Shown here: piece after piece, positions 10,890-21,629 of the stretch
Layout of the letters: each line of letters starts with the position of its first letter
How positions within the stretch are numbered: the stretch's first letter is position 1
NCBI RefSeq assembly: GCF_921293095.1
Contig: NC_060254.1
Coordinates: 58,636,069 to 58,700,068, forward strand
From: Ischnura elegans
Lineage: Eukaryota; Arthropoda; Insecta; Odonata; Coenagrionidae
DNA length: 64,000 nucleotides
Direction of reading: 5' to 3'
Program-made: the position numbers and the translations under genes
Notes under the pieces: generated by a model
The model's input: the letters and a program-made list of their open reading frames with translations, nothing else
Told to the model about the DNA's origin: nothing
Databases searched by the model: none

Positions 10890-12400
10890 AAGCAATCAAT
10901 ATACAAGGGGCCCATGGAATTAAGCGTTGATTATTTTAGACTGTGCGTGTGGCTATTTTAAGTACGAAAACTCTTTACGCAATCAAGGAGCACCGTGTTG
11001 GTAGTGATGCGTTTATGTGAATACTGCTACCTCATGAATGTGAATGGGTTGAATGAGGAGGTCCAATACGGAGTGTAATATTTTCTAACGAAAACTGTGA
11101 CACAATAATAGAGTGAATTTATTAAAATCACTCAACATAAAAGTCTTAAATCACTTAAAATCGACCTAATTTGGTGCCGTAAGATTTCGAGCCAACTGTA
11201 TAACACTTTCTACACGCTAGAACTTCCCCTAAGAAGTTGCAACTGTGAATATTTTCAATTTCGTTAGGTATCACCACAATAACTGACGTTTGGACTCCGA
11301 AATCCTTAGCACTCGCCCACTGCACATCACTATGTTTTGAACTATCCAGGTTCCAGGAGTTTCTAATGAACTGTATTACACTTAACACTCGCTGAGATCA
11401 ACCTCTAGGGATTCCGTTTCTGAGCGTTTGCACATTTGCCAGCAAACTAGTTGACTTTGGCCTTCTCAAATCTTGAGGGTTTGTTCTTTGTACACTTTGT
11501 ACACTTTGTACACTTTGCTTCGAAGTATCGAGTTTCGAACGAACTATGTTTTAACTCCAGTCGCTGAGACAAACCTCAAGGGTTTTCGTCCATGATGGTT
11601 TTCACAAATGATTGGTGTCCTCACAATAGCTCTTCTTTGGTTTCACTGCGATCTCAAATACACAGGGGGAGACTTCGGCAATCAGAGAATGCGTCTTCAA
11701 ACTGCCAACATAGATTCCACGCATTTCCCGGAGCGATTGGGAGAATCAGCCGTTAGCAGTCCCAGACCTGAAAACAATCGATATATTAGAAGATATTGGG
11801 CCTAAGATCTGAAAGCAATAGAATCTACATCTAAGGTGTACCGTGGAAGCTACCATGAGGGTGTTTGGCAAGATGTGATGGTATGGTACCTGAATATAAT
11901 CCTAATCTGAATAAGAAACACTCGTTTGCCGGACACAGGTCGAGCACACAGGACAACGACACGCGGTCAGACCAGAAACTAGGAGAGTTCTGAGATCACG
12001 AACATGCTACCATGCAAATAAAACACTAATTAGTTATATATATACGAAAAGTTAGCGTAGTAAGTAAATATAACAGAAAATAAAAATTGGAGGAATTCTG
12101 CTGGTCGCTATGCTCCGCAGAAGGGAGCTGTTGAAGCCGGGCTGAAGTAAGTAATTTGTTATTGTAATTAATGAAAAATCTGACAATGTGAGCGTAATAA
12201 AATCACAAAATCAGTCTTAACTGTGTGATATTCCATCACATGGTTTCTTGGATACTTATATATCTCCCCCCCCCCCAGAAGCAAAGATCGCAAATGTCTT
12301 TGAGGAAAATAATATTTTTTCAAGCAAATGCAAATAATTTTAAAAAATAATAAAGAGCTGTTACATTTTCCTAAAAATGTTGATTTCATTCACCTTTTCC
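10890..12400. other. Gene-free stretch
   Basis: No exon or element was identified. A short tandem run of TTTGTACAC occurs at about 11489-11518. Around 11930-12130 the base composition is higher in GC and may be part of a degraded retroelement, but no end or coding motif could be fixed. Confidence 0.35.
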
Positions 12401-12415
12401 ATGATCAAATCTTAC

Positions 12416-12488
12416 CTATAAATTTAACAACCATGGCTTGCCCAACCTCCTTAGTTTTGATCCTGGGTACTCCCTTGCTCTGAGCCAT
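12416..12488 (-). CDS. Candidate first coding exon, unknown protein
   Basis: On the minus strand an ATG in a strong start context (AAAAATGGCT, preceded by an in-frame TAA) opens 24 codons, MAQSKGVPRIKTKEVGQAMV then VKFI. These end at ATAG|GTAAGATT, a good splice donor in phase 1. The peptide is basic and matches no family I know. It lies about 2.2 kb upstream of the 10036-10174 candidate exon on the same strand. A possible acceptor there (TCTGCAG|CAG) would keep the frame, so the two could belong to one gene, but this is inference. Confidence 0.3.
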
Positions 12489-12639
12489 TTTTTAATGCTG
12501 GTGTATCTATAGGTGATCATGCGAAGCCACCTTTTGCGCGAGTCTCCAATATACCCCCCCTTCACCACATCTTGGGGACAATAGAGTGGTCTTGTGAGAC
12601 GTTGCCGCGAAAGCCCTTTGCGGACAAAGGAGACGAAAA

Positions 12640-12715
12640 GTGCTAATAGACGAAGAAGCTTTTTCCCTCCAACAAGTGCGCCTTTGTGCTGTGTGTTGGT
12701 CCTCTCCTTCTCAAT
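12640..12715. repeat. Short repeat shared with 13985-14045
   Basis: CGCCTTTGTGCTGTGTGTTGGTCC is shared between 12670 and 14025, with weaker matches on both sides (CCCTCCAACAAGT / CCCCCAAAAAGT; ATTAGCGCA / AATAGCGCA). This is about 60 bp of a degraded interspersed repeat, not identified. Confidence 0.5.
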
Positions 12716-13689
12716 TAGCGCAGCGTCGCTCTCGTAGCAATAGCATAGCATCCTTACCTCACTGAGACCTACTACTTATACGTCGCTGGAAATGACGGAT
12801 TTTGTCACGCGAATGGTAGAAAAGATAGAGTGGTTTTGGTTCTTAGAAGAGTAAACCAAATACGTTACAAAGAATGGAATTTTTAAAATTTAATAAAACT
12901 GAAACAGTAAAAAAATAAAAAATAGCGTAGCAAAAGTTATATTTTAATTTTATCCAAACTGCAGATATTTGTATTGGCTAGAGAAAGACAGTTGATGGAA
13001 TACCGTGTGACTTTTTTCAATATTTTTGACGTCATGTAATATTTACCCAGAAAGATAACTGACGCAACTTTATGAACCATTCTCATTTTTTAAAAATATA
13101 CATTTTTCGTAAAATTATTCGAGAAAGTCACGACATTCCTCCGTAAGGTAAATATTTTTCAAAGACTGGAATTTTGAAAATTTATTAAAACTAACAGCGT
13201 AGCGTATCAAAATTTTAGTGTTAATTTTTCCCAAATTATGGAATTTGTAGACCTGAATTGTAGAATTTGGGCAAAATTAATACTAGAATGTTTGGAAAAA
13301 CGACTGCATTAAGGAGGGGGAGCACAGTTGGTGGAAAAACCGTCTGTTTTTTTCAAATACCTGTGACTCCATGTAATATTAACCCATAAACTTAAAAATG
13401 ACAACTTTTTTAACCATTCTCATTGGTATATAATATTCATTTCGAAACAAAATTGAAGATGGCAATCCCGTTCTTTCTTGATGAATTTGATGGATGTGAT
13501 TTATTAAGTATTTTACGCTGTTTATGCATTCTATTATACTTAAAATGAACCTCCACCAGCGCTTTTCATTCAATTTTTTGTTCTCAAATTCATGAATGCA
13601 TCGCCCGGATGTGAGATGCATAAAATTCCGAAACTTTGCGTCACCCAAGACATATTGAAGGATGAGAAAGAGAAGAAATATGTAAATGT

Positions 13690-13790
13690 GATAAGATGAT
13701 AGGAGGATTGAGTGTACAGTTGCGTCAAACAAATCTCAGGATCACCTAACTTTTAATGATGATGGCGATGATGATGGTGATGGAGAAAGT
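13690..13790 (+). mobile_element. LINE 3' end fragment
   Basis: TTGCGTCAAACAAATCTCAGGATC followed by a GAT-rich tail (TGATGATGGCGATGATGATG) matches the end of the LINE at 40018-40065 (GAGCTGCGTCAAACCAATCC, then GATGATGATGATT). In that frame the segment corresponds to the family's WRAASNQS-like terminus. Only the last ~100 bp are recognisable. Confidence 0.6.
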
Positions 13791-14460
13791 TGACATTATT
13801 TAAAACTTCAATATTAATTTATAAGATTTGTAGTAGTTAAAGCTGTAATCTGATTAACAAATCTTACTTTAAAAATTGCCCATTCTAATATACATAGTCT
13901 TAAATATAAAGAGACCTCATTTTGCGATCCGTCTTGTCACCTTCTTCTCGATCTATTCATGGCGAAAAATCAACGGAGATTTTTCGTGATTTTCCCCCAA
14001 AAAGTCCGCCTTTGTGCTGTGTGTTGGTCCCCTTCGAATCAAATAGCGCAATTATTCGATTCAATTCATATAATTCGTAACAAATTCAATCAAAAATCAA
14101 CCCTTTCGCCGGAAAGTTTATGACGACTCCTCCATCGCTTCTCCACTCCCATGCTTATTGATAACATATTGTGAGCGATTCCTCCCTTCAATTAGCTCTT
14201 AACTGTGAATAAGATAATCGCCCAGTACTCGAATTACGTGATCGACTAGTAAAATGGGGTGGCAATTTTCGCGATGTTTTATTTAAATATTATAAAGAAA
14301 ATGCTATATGTGGACATTTTTTTCTCGTCGTCACTTAGATTTCTTTTCGAATCACAGAATGTCTTGAATGAATTACGATATGTAGCCTGCATGAACGACC
14401 CCATTTGTAGCGCAAAGCAAACTTCAAAACGGTTCAGTCTATAGATAGTAGATAGTAAAT

Positions 14461-14562
14461 ACACTTCGGCGGGGTATCGATTCGCCGACCGCCGGGAAAC
14501 ACCTCACCTTGGACCCGGAGGTTCTTTTTCCGTCGTCGGCGAAGCGCTGCCTCGGCCGCTAC
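14461..14562. other. Isolated GC-rich island
   Basis: A GC- and CpG-rich block in AT-rich surroundings. It resembles the block at 17205-17325 in having a CGCCG(A/G)CGAAGCGCT / CGCCGGTGAAGCGCT core. On the minus strand there is a donor-like CCAAG|GTGAGG. Either a fragment of a GC-rich repeat or a short exon; not resolved. Confidence 0.3.
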
Positions 14563-15120
14563 CAGTTTTAGATCGGTAAACAGCATACGTGTCGTTCATC
14601 TTATATATTTTAACGTTATCACTACAATAAGCGAAGGTGGACCATAGCATAGGTGGTTCATAGTATTTTACCGTCATTCTGCTGTCGGCAGAATTTTAAT
14701 TATTTCTAGAATTATTTATTCCCACCATATTATAGCCTGAAAATTTTTAAAAGCTCAGTGACTTGTAAAATAGTTTAAACTTATAGTGTTTGACCAATAG
14801 AATGGGGTATGTGATGTCATATGAAATTGTTAGTAATCACAGATGACGAGGTTATTCTGATAATTTCAGTTTTAACATATATAGACAAATTGTACGCCAA
14901 CTATATACCTTTAGGGCGAGAGAAATAATTTGAGGACAATCATTGACCATATTTTAGCAATGAATTAAGCAGTTCTTTGCAAATATTTAAGAATCACCCA
15001 TGTATTACTCGACCTGTTGTAGGCGGCTATTGGGATTATATTCAGTACTAATCGATATTTGCTTTTTACTGCCTTTCATTTGTGCTCTTTGTTCTTACCT
15101 ATATTTCTACAAACTGTTAC

Positions 15121-15425
15121 ATGAATGAGAAATCAAAACTAGAGGAAATGAATGAAGTGCTTAGAAGAGTGGGAGAAAAGAGAAGTCTTCTAAAAATCGC
15201 AAGAAAAATACTGAACAACTCAGTCGGCCGCTTCATGAGTCATGATGGCATTTTGCAGGCAATGATCGGGGGCTATGTGAATTGCATGAACAGTAATATT
15301 GCATTAGTGATGATTGAGTGATGAAGGTTTTCAAAGAGAAGGAATATGGATATATGAAAAGGTAAGATGATAGGAAAGAAACAAAAGTTGCGTCAAACAA
15401 AACCCAAGGCTGTTGTCCGATGAAT
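15121..15425 (+). pseudogene. LINE reverse-transcriptase C-terminus, degenerate
   Basis: The frame reads EMNEVLRRVGEKRSLLKIAR and so on, corresponding to the NEEVLRRV...SLMKSLMRRR region of the LINE at 39.6-40.0 kb. It ends in TTGCGTCAAACAAAACCCAAGGC, the same 3' signature as the copies at 13.7 and 40.0 kb. A stop (TGA near 15319) and drift break the frame. This is the tail of an endonuclease/reverse-transcriptase protein of a non-LTR retrotransposon (RTE-like by resemblance). Confidence 0.7.
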
Positions 15426-15458
15426 ATTTTGTAGGAATCCAATTAATTCAACTGCTTG

Positions 15459-15590
15459 CAAGTTAATGTCTCCGCCACTTATGCGGTACGATTGAAATAT
15501 TACACTTAAACATTTATTATATTTGTTATTAAACATTATATATAAGTTGTTAAACATTTTATGTAAAATATAATTTGATATTAAATGACA
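15459..15590. repeat. 132-bp direct repeat, left copy
   Basis: CAAGTTAATGTCTCCGCCAC through AAATGACAAG is repeated at 15839-15972 with about 90% identity. Between the copies lies a block with a tRNA-promoter-like B box (GGTTCGATTCC at about 15800). The arrangement suggests a SINE-like insertion pair or a local duplication. Confidence 0.8.
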
Positions 15591-15719
15591 AGTCATGATG
15601 AAGACAATTGTCAAAGGACTAGTGGACGAAAAGAGGGGCAAGGGACGGGCCTGAAAGAGTAACCAGGGACAGGTTATTAAGAACCAAGTTAATAAGGACC
15701 TAATATCAAGGAAAATGAG

Positions 15720-15826
15720 TCTGGATTAGGTGTATTTGCAATGGGAAGTCAGGAGTCTGGATCGCGTAATTGTCTTCGCATTGGCCCGGAAAGTCCGTGG
15801 TTCGATTCCCGGTCCAGGGGGATTTT
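15720..15826 (+). mobile_element. tRNA-derived SINE-like segment
   Basis: GTGGTTCGATTCCCGGTCCA resembles an RNA polymerase III B box and the 3' half of a tRNA. The stem pairings are too poor for a functional tRNA, and the 5' part does not fold as one. It sits just left of the second copy of the 132-bp direct repeat. Confidence 0.4.
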
Positions 15827-15838
15827 TTCTCATGTCAA

Positions 15839-15972
15839 ATCAAGTTAATGTCTCCGCCACTCATGCGGTACGATTGAAATATTACACTTAAACATTTATT
15901 ATATTTGTTATTAAACGTTATATATAAGTTGTTAAAAATTTTAAATGTAAAATATAAATTGATATGAAATGA
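15839..15972. repeat. 132-bp direct repeat, right copy
   Basis: Same orientation as 15459-15590; both contain ATGCGGTACGATTGAAATAT and TATATTTGTTATTAAAC(A/G)TTA. Differences are single-base changes plus a small insertion near the end. Confidence 0.8.
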
Positions 15973-16701
15973 CAAGAAGATAGGATTTTTTTTTGTTAGA
16001 AAAAGAAATTCATTTCTTTTCCAGTTCATTGTTAAATGATAACATTGCCTAATATATGACTATTATTAGCTATTCATATGACCACTTCCCTTATTTGTTT
16101 TCTGATTGGTTTATTACCATATTAATTGTCTTGCGCACCACTGTATATAATTTCTATGTTCCAAAGGAGTTCACTCCTAGAACAATAAATGAGTTAATTA
16201 TTAATTATATTATTATAGGAAAGCGGAATGGACCTCTACAGCGCACTGCGTCATACCAATATCTCTACTGTTGACTTATGATGATGATTATATGTATTGA
16301 CCTGTCCTTCACATACTCACTGCACCCTATTCCTCTCAAATTGATTACACTGGAAAAATAACGACCTAAGGTTCTCGACAGTATTTCACCGAAACTCCCA
16401 GAGTCCCGCTATAAAGACTGCCAATCCCACGAAGATAAAACTTGCTTCAAAAGAAAAGGATTGCTTTGTTTCACGTTAGATGATTACAGAGTAAAAATCC
16501 CAAAATTAACTTGTATTTTTACGCTGTTCATGACAAAATTGATGATTGTTTTACATGTTTACACTACCATAGCTGTGGCTCAACGATATCTCTCACTTAT
16601 TTTCAACTCAGAAGTGTCCTGAAAGAGCCAATACGCTTCCTGATGACAGATAGATAAAAAAGAAATAGCTAGGTGCGAAGGATAGATATGTTCAAATAAT
16701 C

Positions 16702-16880
16702 TCCTTTGGGAGAATGTTGGATTGAATTTCGGATAAACAATGATCTCTCAAGAAATAAGTTTAAAACATCTATGTATGACTGTAATTTTCGAGCGTAGTG
16801 AAATCAGTATTTACCGATTGTAATATTTCTCTAGTCATCGATTCCAGCTTCAAATAAAGTTAAATTGCTTCAGCTTAGTG
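16702..16880. repeat. Long inverted repeat, left arm
   Basis: Reverse complement of 20551-20729, about 90% identical over about 180 bp; for example GAAGCTGGAATCGATGACTA appears forward at 20579 and inverted here. The 3.7-kb interval holds a LINE fragment and a hAT-like end but no transposase, so the arms may simply be two insertions of one repeat in opposite orientation. Confidence 0.8.
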
Positions 16881-17204
16881 AATTGATCGAGTAAAGATTG
16901 GCGACCTAGTTCTCTCTTCACAACACTTCGCAGTAGCTGTCCACCGCACAAGTCGAGAATAATAGCCTGCTGATATGGCAGTTAATTTCGACGTCTTACA
17001 AAGATTTAAGATTAACAAAAGAGCGCCGTTTTTTTACCAAGCGGCGAAATGGTGTAGCTTTGAGCACGTATAAATTCGTTGCTGTTTTGTTTGGCGCAAT
17101 TTCGTCTTAGAAAAATAAGATTTTTGCTCGTTTTATCAAAAGGAAAATTAATAAAATTTTGTTGGCCATTTAACAAGCAACAATATCTATCGTGATCACC
17201 GACA

Positions 17205-17325
17205 CCGGTGAGTTCACATCCTCGAGTGAAGGATCGTTCCTCCGGGGGGAAGACACCGCGGCGGCGCGCGGCGTCCTTTCGCCGGTGAAGCGCTATCCCG
17301 GCGGCAGAGCCCGGTATAAGAAATT
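17205..17325. other. Isolated GC-rich island
   Basis: CpG-rich sequence (GCGGCGGCGCGCGGCGTCC and neighbours) in AT-rich DNA, similar in its core to 14461-14562. No open coding frame with clear protein character was identified. Confidence 0.3.
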
Positions 17326-17329
17326 TAAA

Positions 17330-18890
17330 CGACCATGTACTGATTACCTTACTTACTATTAGGTTACTATTATATAGCAGTAATAATGCAATAGTTCCAC
17401 TCTTGCAGAGATATTTTCCGAAGCGATAGTCTCTCAGGTTTTGGAAATTTATCTGTTTTGTTAATTGTTTATTCTAGCCATTTCCCGTAAATTAGTTACC
17501 AACACACAATAATTGACCGAGTGGTCATAAAACGCCGCACAGCGGTCCGAAATAGAAAAACGCCGGACGGGAAAAGTTCAAAATGGCTTTTTTGAGATAG
17601 AGACTTAAAACTTTGCACGAATACTCATAAATGATTACCAATTATGGATATACCATTTTACATAAATTTGACCCGATACAAATGTCCAATTTTTCAAAAC
17701 ACGCGCAATCTCGTTTTTCTCCTAAAATCTTTGAATTTGCGAAGGTGGTATTGGGGTATTATAATTTTGATAAAAAAAAACAATATCCATTTGATCTGGT
17801 GCTTTGTCTATATTGTCCATGATTTTTGAAGATTTGGCTCAAACTGTGGAACTTGACATGTAGTAGGCATTATCTTTCGTTTACGAAACTCATATCTCGG
17901 TAAATTTACGTCACAGTGTAGAGTAAATATTTCTTAAGAATAATAAGAAGAAATTTAGGGAAAAGGTAAGCGACTTAGCAAATATGAGTGAATTTTCGAT
18001 CGCGCGCGAGTTGGGGAAAATCTCTTGGTACGACATCTCGAAGCAAACACCTTTAAGTCAATTTGAAAGTTTCACCCAAGAAAACATGATAAAATGTCAT
18101 ATAATTTTGTGGAACTTTATCATCCCATAAAAAATACTATAAATTTTATTTTGTTCTATTATTAAGCTGTACTACGCTAATCAGATATGGTCTTACTTGC
18201 CACCGAAGTTACAACTTCCACAGCTGCACGAAAATACAGGTGCATATCTAATGTGTAAAAACAATGCCTAAGATTGTGAAAAGCTTTTTTCGACGTCCTT
18301 CCTCAAGCGCATAACAATTCAAGCCATATTGCGTAAGTACGTATTGTTCTCGAAATAATTCTAGCACCTACATCATTCCAAAGCAGACATATATTATAAT
18401 TGCGTAATGTTATACATATGTGTAATTGTTTTATTGAATTTATTGATCGTTAGTAAAATATTTGACTGTGCAAGAAATCTAAGGGACAATTTATTTAAAG
18501 AACATAAAACATGCATCTAATTCGGCTTTCTTATTCAGTTTTCTGAGGCGAGGCTTCAAGGAATTTGCTTATTGCTGCGATTAGAGAGAAAAGCCGAGTT
18601 ATTTGAGCATAATTTCCACATATTTATCCATGCGTCCTGGAACTTCAACGTCAGTTACAAACAGGAGAGTATATACACTGGTCCACATTAGAAAAGGTAA
18701 TGCATTCCACGTATTTTAGGTGCGGCCCATCAAGTGTGAGGTAGTATCCACTTATTCATCCGTAAAAGCATATTTTCATATTTACACTATTTGTCTTACA
18801 AAATAGGTCTTTTTTCCATTTTTACTCTATATTAATGTGTTATACTGATGTATCTGATTCCTGCCTCAATTGTTTGCATAGTATTATTTC
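17330..18890. other. Gene-free stretch, probable old repeats
   Basis: No exon was recognised. The sequence starting near 17520 (CGCCGGACGGGAAAAGTTCAAAATGG) has the look of a dispersed repeat, but no partner occurs in this window. Confidence 0.3.
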
Positions 18891-18899
18891 CTGAAATTT

Positions 18900-19043
18900 G
18901 TATTAAAATGAATGTGTGCTCCATACTTATGGTGTTTATTTTTGTGCCTTTCCTATTTAAATATGACAACTTCTTGTGGTTCTTGTACCTCAACATGCAA
19001 AAGGGCTCTGTCCGTATATAAAATTATTATTATTATTCTAAAC
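18900..19043 (+). mobile_element. LINE 3' end with ATT tail
   Basis: The segment closes with ATGCAAAAGGGCTCTGTCCG, a short A-rich stretch and (ATT)n at 19025-19038, the usual form of a non-LTR retrotransposon 3' terminus with a microsatellite tail. No coding part is preserved. Confidence 0.45.
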
Positions 19044-19185
19044 CTTCCCTCAACATGCTTGACAAATCCTAGCCTCACCCGGGCACTGCCACAAATATTT
19101 CTTATTTATATTCCCCATGATAGGTTCGTAGTCATCGTAAATCCCAGATATTTCACTTTGCCTTCGACTTTCCCTTAGACCTATC
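19044..19185 (-). pseudogene. Non-LTR reverse-transcriptase fragment
   Basis: The minus strand reads VEGKVKYLGFTMTTNLSWGI, a stop, then IRNICGSARVRLGFVKHVEG. This matches the (V)KYLGVxLxxxLSW...HI...(A)xxxLGF segment following the catalytic domain in Jockey/CR1-type LINE reverse transcriptases. An in-frame stop and abrupt ends mark it as a dead fragment. It abuts the ATT tail of another element on its left. Confidence 0.7.
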
Positions 19186-19802
19186 CACGACATACATACG
19201 GGGATAGTTAGACGTTCTACTCTTTAAATATACTTCTGTGCGTTCCCTGAGATTTGTACTAGTCACCGCTATTCACGCTTAATACATAGCTAGCTTGTAT
19301 ACGTTAATGTTATGTGAATGAAGTCAAAATTGTTTCTTAGCCACCCTAGTTAACGTTTTTTTTTTAATTTAAATTGGGAGGCGAAAATTCCATAGATTAA
19401 ATAGGGATTCTAACCCGGATCTGCCTAATTCACATGATTTCAGATATCATGTTGTGCAACGCATTATCAGACACTATTGTCTTATGAAAATTATCGTTTA
19501 AGGGCAGGTTGAAGTTAAGGCCGAGGGCCAAGTGAAGGAAACATGAGATACGATTAGAGAATTTTGTGAAACTTATTCTTTCCACGAGAAATGCTACAAC
19601 TTTAATTTTATAATAAGTAGTCTGAACTACACTAATTCAACAATTAACTACTTATCACCTAGGTTACAACATCCGACTCGGCATTTAAAAAGTTCAAGCA
19701 TTTTCATTTAACTTTTATTTTTTCATTAATTATATTTCAATCTATGCGTAATAACAATGACTAAGATTTCGAAAAAAAAGTTTTCGGCGCCTTTCTGTAG
19801 CT

Positions 19803-19925
19803 CAGGGGTCTTCAACCTTTTTCATGCATGGGCCAAAAATCGATTTTACATCGCTCGGAGGGCCAAAATGCTCCACGTCATTTTACCACCGTAGCAATAC
19901 AATTAACCCATTCGCCTCTTAATTT
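19803..19925. mobile_element. hAT-like terminus (one end)
   Basis: CAGGGGTCTTCAACCTTTTT and the following GGGCCAAAA motifs are typical of one end of a hAT/Tip100-type non-autonomous element. The matching inverted right end was not found, so the element is truncated or too diverged. Confidence 0.4.
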
Positions 19926-20323
19926 TTCATATCTTCTTATATTTTTATATAAAGGTTTTAAAGCCCTTTTATATTTTCCTTGGGTTTTCATACCTATCAT
20001 CATATACTATATGAGATTCTAATGGCAACATTCATAGGAATTGCAATGGGATGATTTTAGTATTTATTTTTTGGCGCATGATATATAGTTTAAGATAATA
20101 TTGGTCAACTAAACAATTTTCAAATGCAACAACATTAATCACGCTACCGGCAATTTTCTTGCTCCTTACCTAAAGGAAAATCGTATGAAACCGGTGAATC
20201 GCCGGCTATATACCCGAATAGGATAAATGATTACTAATGATGATAAAACATATGATTACTAATTACAATAATCTTAATTGGTAAAAAAGTTCAATCAATC
20301 TATGCGATTTTTGACATTGTTTA

Positions 20324-20363
20324 TATTTGACGAGTATGCCGTTTATGGCATACTCGTCAAATA
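20324..20363. repeat. Perfect 17-bp hairpin
   Basis: TATTTGACGAGTATGCC, a six-base spacer GTTTAT, then the exact reverse complement GGCATACTCGTCAAATA. It lies just left of a poly-G run (about 20390-20403). Function unknown; it may be the tip of a fold-back element. Confidence 0.8.
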
Positions 20364-20389
20364 CATAGGCGCGATACATAGGCATATTT

Positions 20390-21030
20390 GGGGGGGGGGG
20401 GGGAAGGTAACCCTCAAGACGCTTAAAAAATTGACAAAATTTTTAATGCAGCTATCATTACGTTCGTTTTGTTTTGTGTATTACGGGACTCAATCATTTC
20501 ATTTCATATCAATAACTTTCATGTACAACATTAACTAACAATAAGTATTAACTAAGCTGAAGCAATTTAACTTGATTTGAAGCTGGAATCGATGACTAGA
20601 GAAATATTACAATCGGTAAATGCTGGTTTTAGTACGCTCAAAAATTACAAAGTCACATATAGATTTTTCAACTTATTTCTTGAGAGATCAGTGTTCAGCC
20701 AAAATTCAATCCAACATTCTCCCAAAGGATATGCAATAACCCGGTATATTCTACGCTCTTACCTTCGAGAACAACATCTATTTACAAACAAACGAAATAA
20801 ATGTGGCGCGTAACCAAGGACAATAATAGCAGTAAGTGAAGCTCAATTTCTCTGAGGACCAGAAGTGGTGCCGCTCAATTTGTAAAGTAACTTTTGGAAA
20901 CCACTGTACAAGTGAAGAGAATATTTCGTACAGTAATTGTTGTGCATATCTTGTTTTTAATCTCGAGTATGGGAAGATCGTTCGTCTGTCGGAAAAAATC
21001 CTGGATCCTCCCCTGGCACGATACAATATT
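20390..21030 (-). repeat. Interspersed repeat family B, interrupted copy
   Basis: The outer parts (20390-20540 and 20905-21022) match 49930-50140, sharing TTCGTTTTGTTTTGT, ATAACTTTCAT, AGAGAATATT(T/G)CGTACAGTAA and the TTTTTAATCTC stretch next to a poly-G/C run. Here about 365 bp of other sequence, including the 20551-20729 inverted-repeat arm, separates the two halves. Those halves are continuous at 49.9-50.1 kb. Confidence 0.65.
20551..20729. repeat. Long inverted repeat, right arm
   Basis: Reverse complement of 16702-16880. It lies inside the ~365-bp insertion in the family B repeat, so it is the younger sequence at this site. Confidence 0.8.
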
Positions 21031-21294
21031 TTCTATAGCCACTAGGGGCCGCAAGAAATTATCCGGCGAGTTGGAGACGCTTGCTCTAGTGTATAACAAT
21101 ATAAACCATCTTGGATACAATCGTACGTGGAAAATTTTCAGCAATATTTTACAGTAATCGGTAGGAGAATTGTGCAGATGGTGTATTTGTAGAATATAAA
21201 AATTTACATGCAATTATCCTCACATGCTATTTCGGCACCGTAATGAAGACATTTATGCGTCACTGACCGAGAGAATTATATCGTTATGAAAGGA

Positions 21295-21550
21295 GGCTCA
21301 CCCGGGGTTTTCGCGGCGCATTGCCCGTGGTTCGTCGGCGCCCGTCAGCGACCTCTCCCGTCCGCTCCATCCACACTCGAGGGTTGAATCTCCCGTTAGG
21401 TCCCGTGGCGCGGCGCTCACGTCGACTTCACGACTGTGCTCTCTTCCCCAGCATCCACTTCCCCCCCTCCTTACTTCCCCTCCCCTCCCTCCCTCCCCTC
21501 ATGGCGTCACGTACACCCACATCTACTCCGCGGCGCAGGAATTACGCGCA
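21295..21550. promoter_or_regulatory. CpG-rich block with polypyrimidine tract
   Basis: GC-rich, CpG-rich sequence (CGCGGCGCATTGCC, GTGGCGCGGCGCTCACGTCG) followed by a C/T tract at about 21450-21500. It could be a promoter-like region or part of a repeat. No start codon with protein-like continuation was found. Confidence 0.25.
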
Positions 21551-21629
21551 CTCAGGATTGAAGGTGGGCTATTCAGTAAAACTCGCTTTGTGGTGTCGAA
21601 TTCAAAAGGGTGGCGGTTTTTTATTGCCT

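Noticed and set aside
12416..12751. 111-codon open frame on the minus strand as a Harbinger-type nuclease
   Set aside because: Basic-rich peptide has no DDE or helix-turn-helix pattern; the shorter ATG frame with a donor in another reading frame is the better candidate.
15778..15826. Functional tRNA gene
   Set aside because: A B-box-like stretch exists, but the T stem has mismatches and no D arm or anticodon arm folds.
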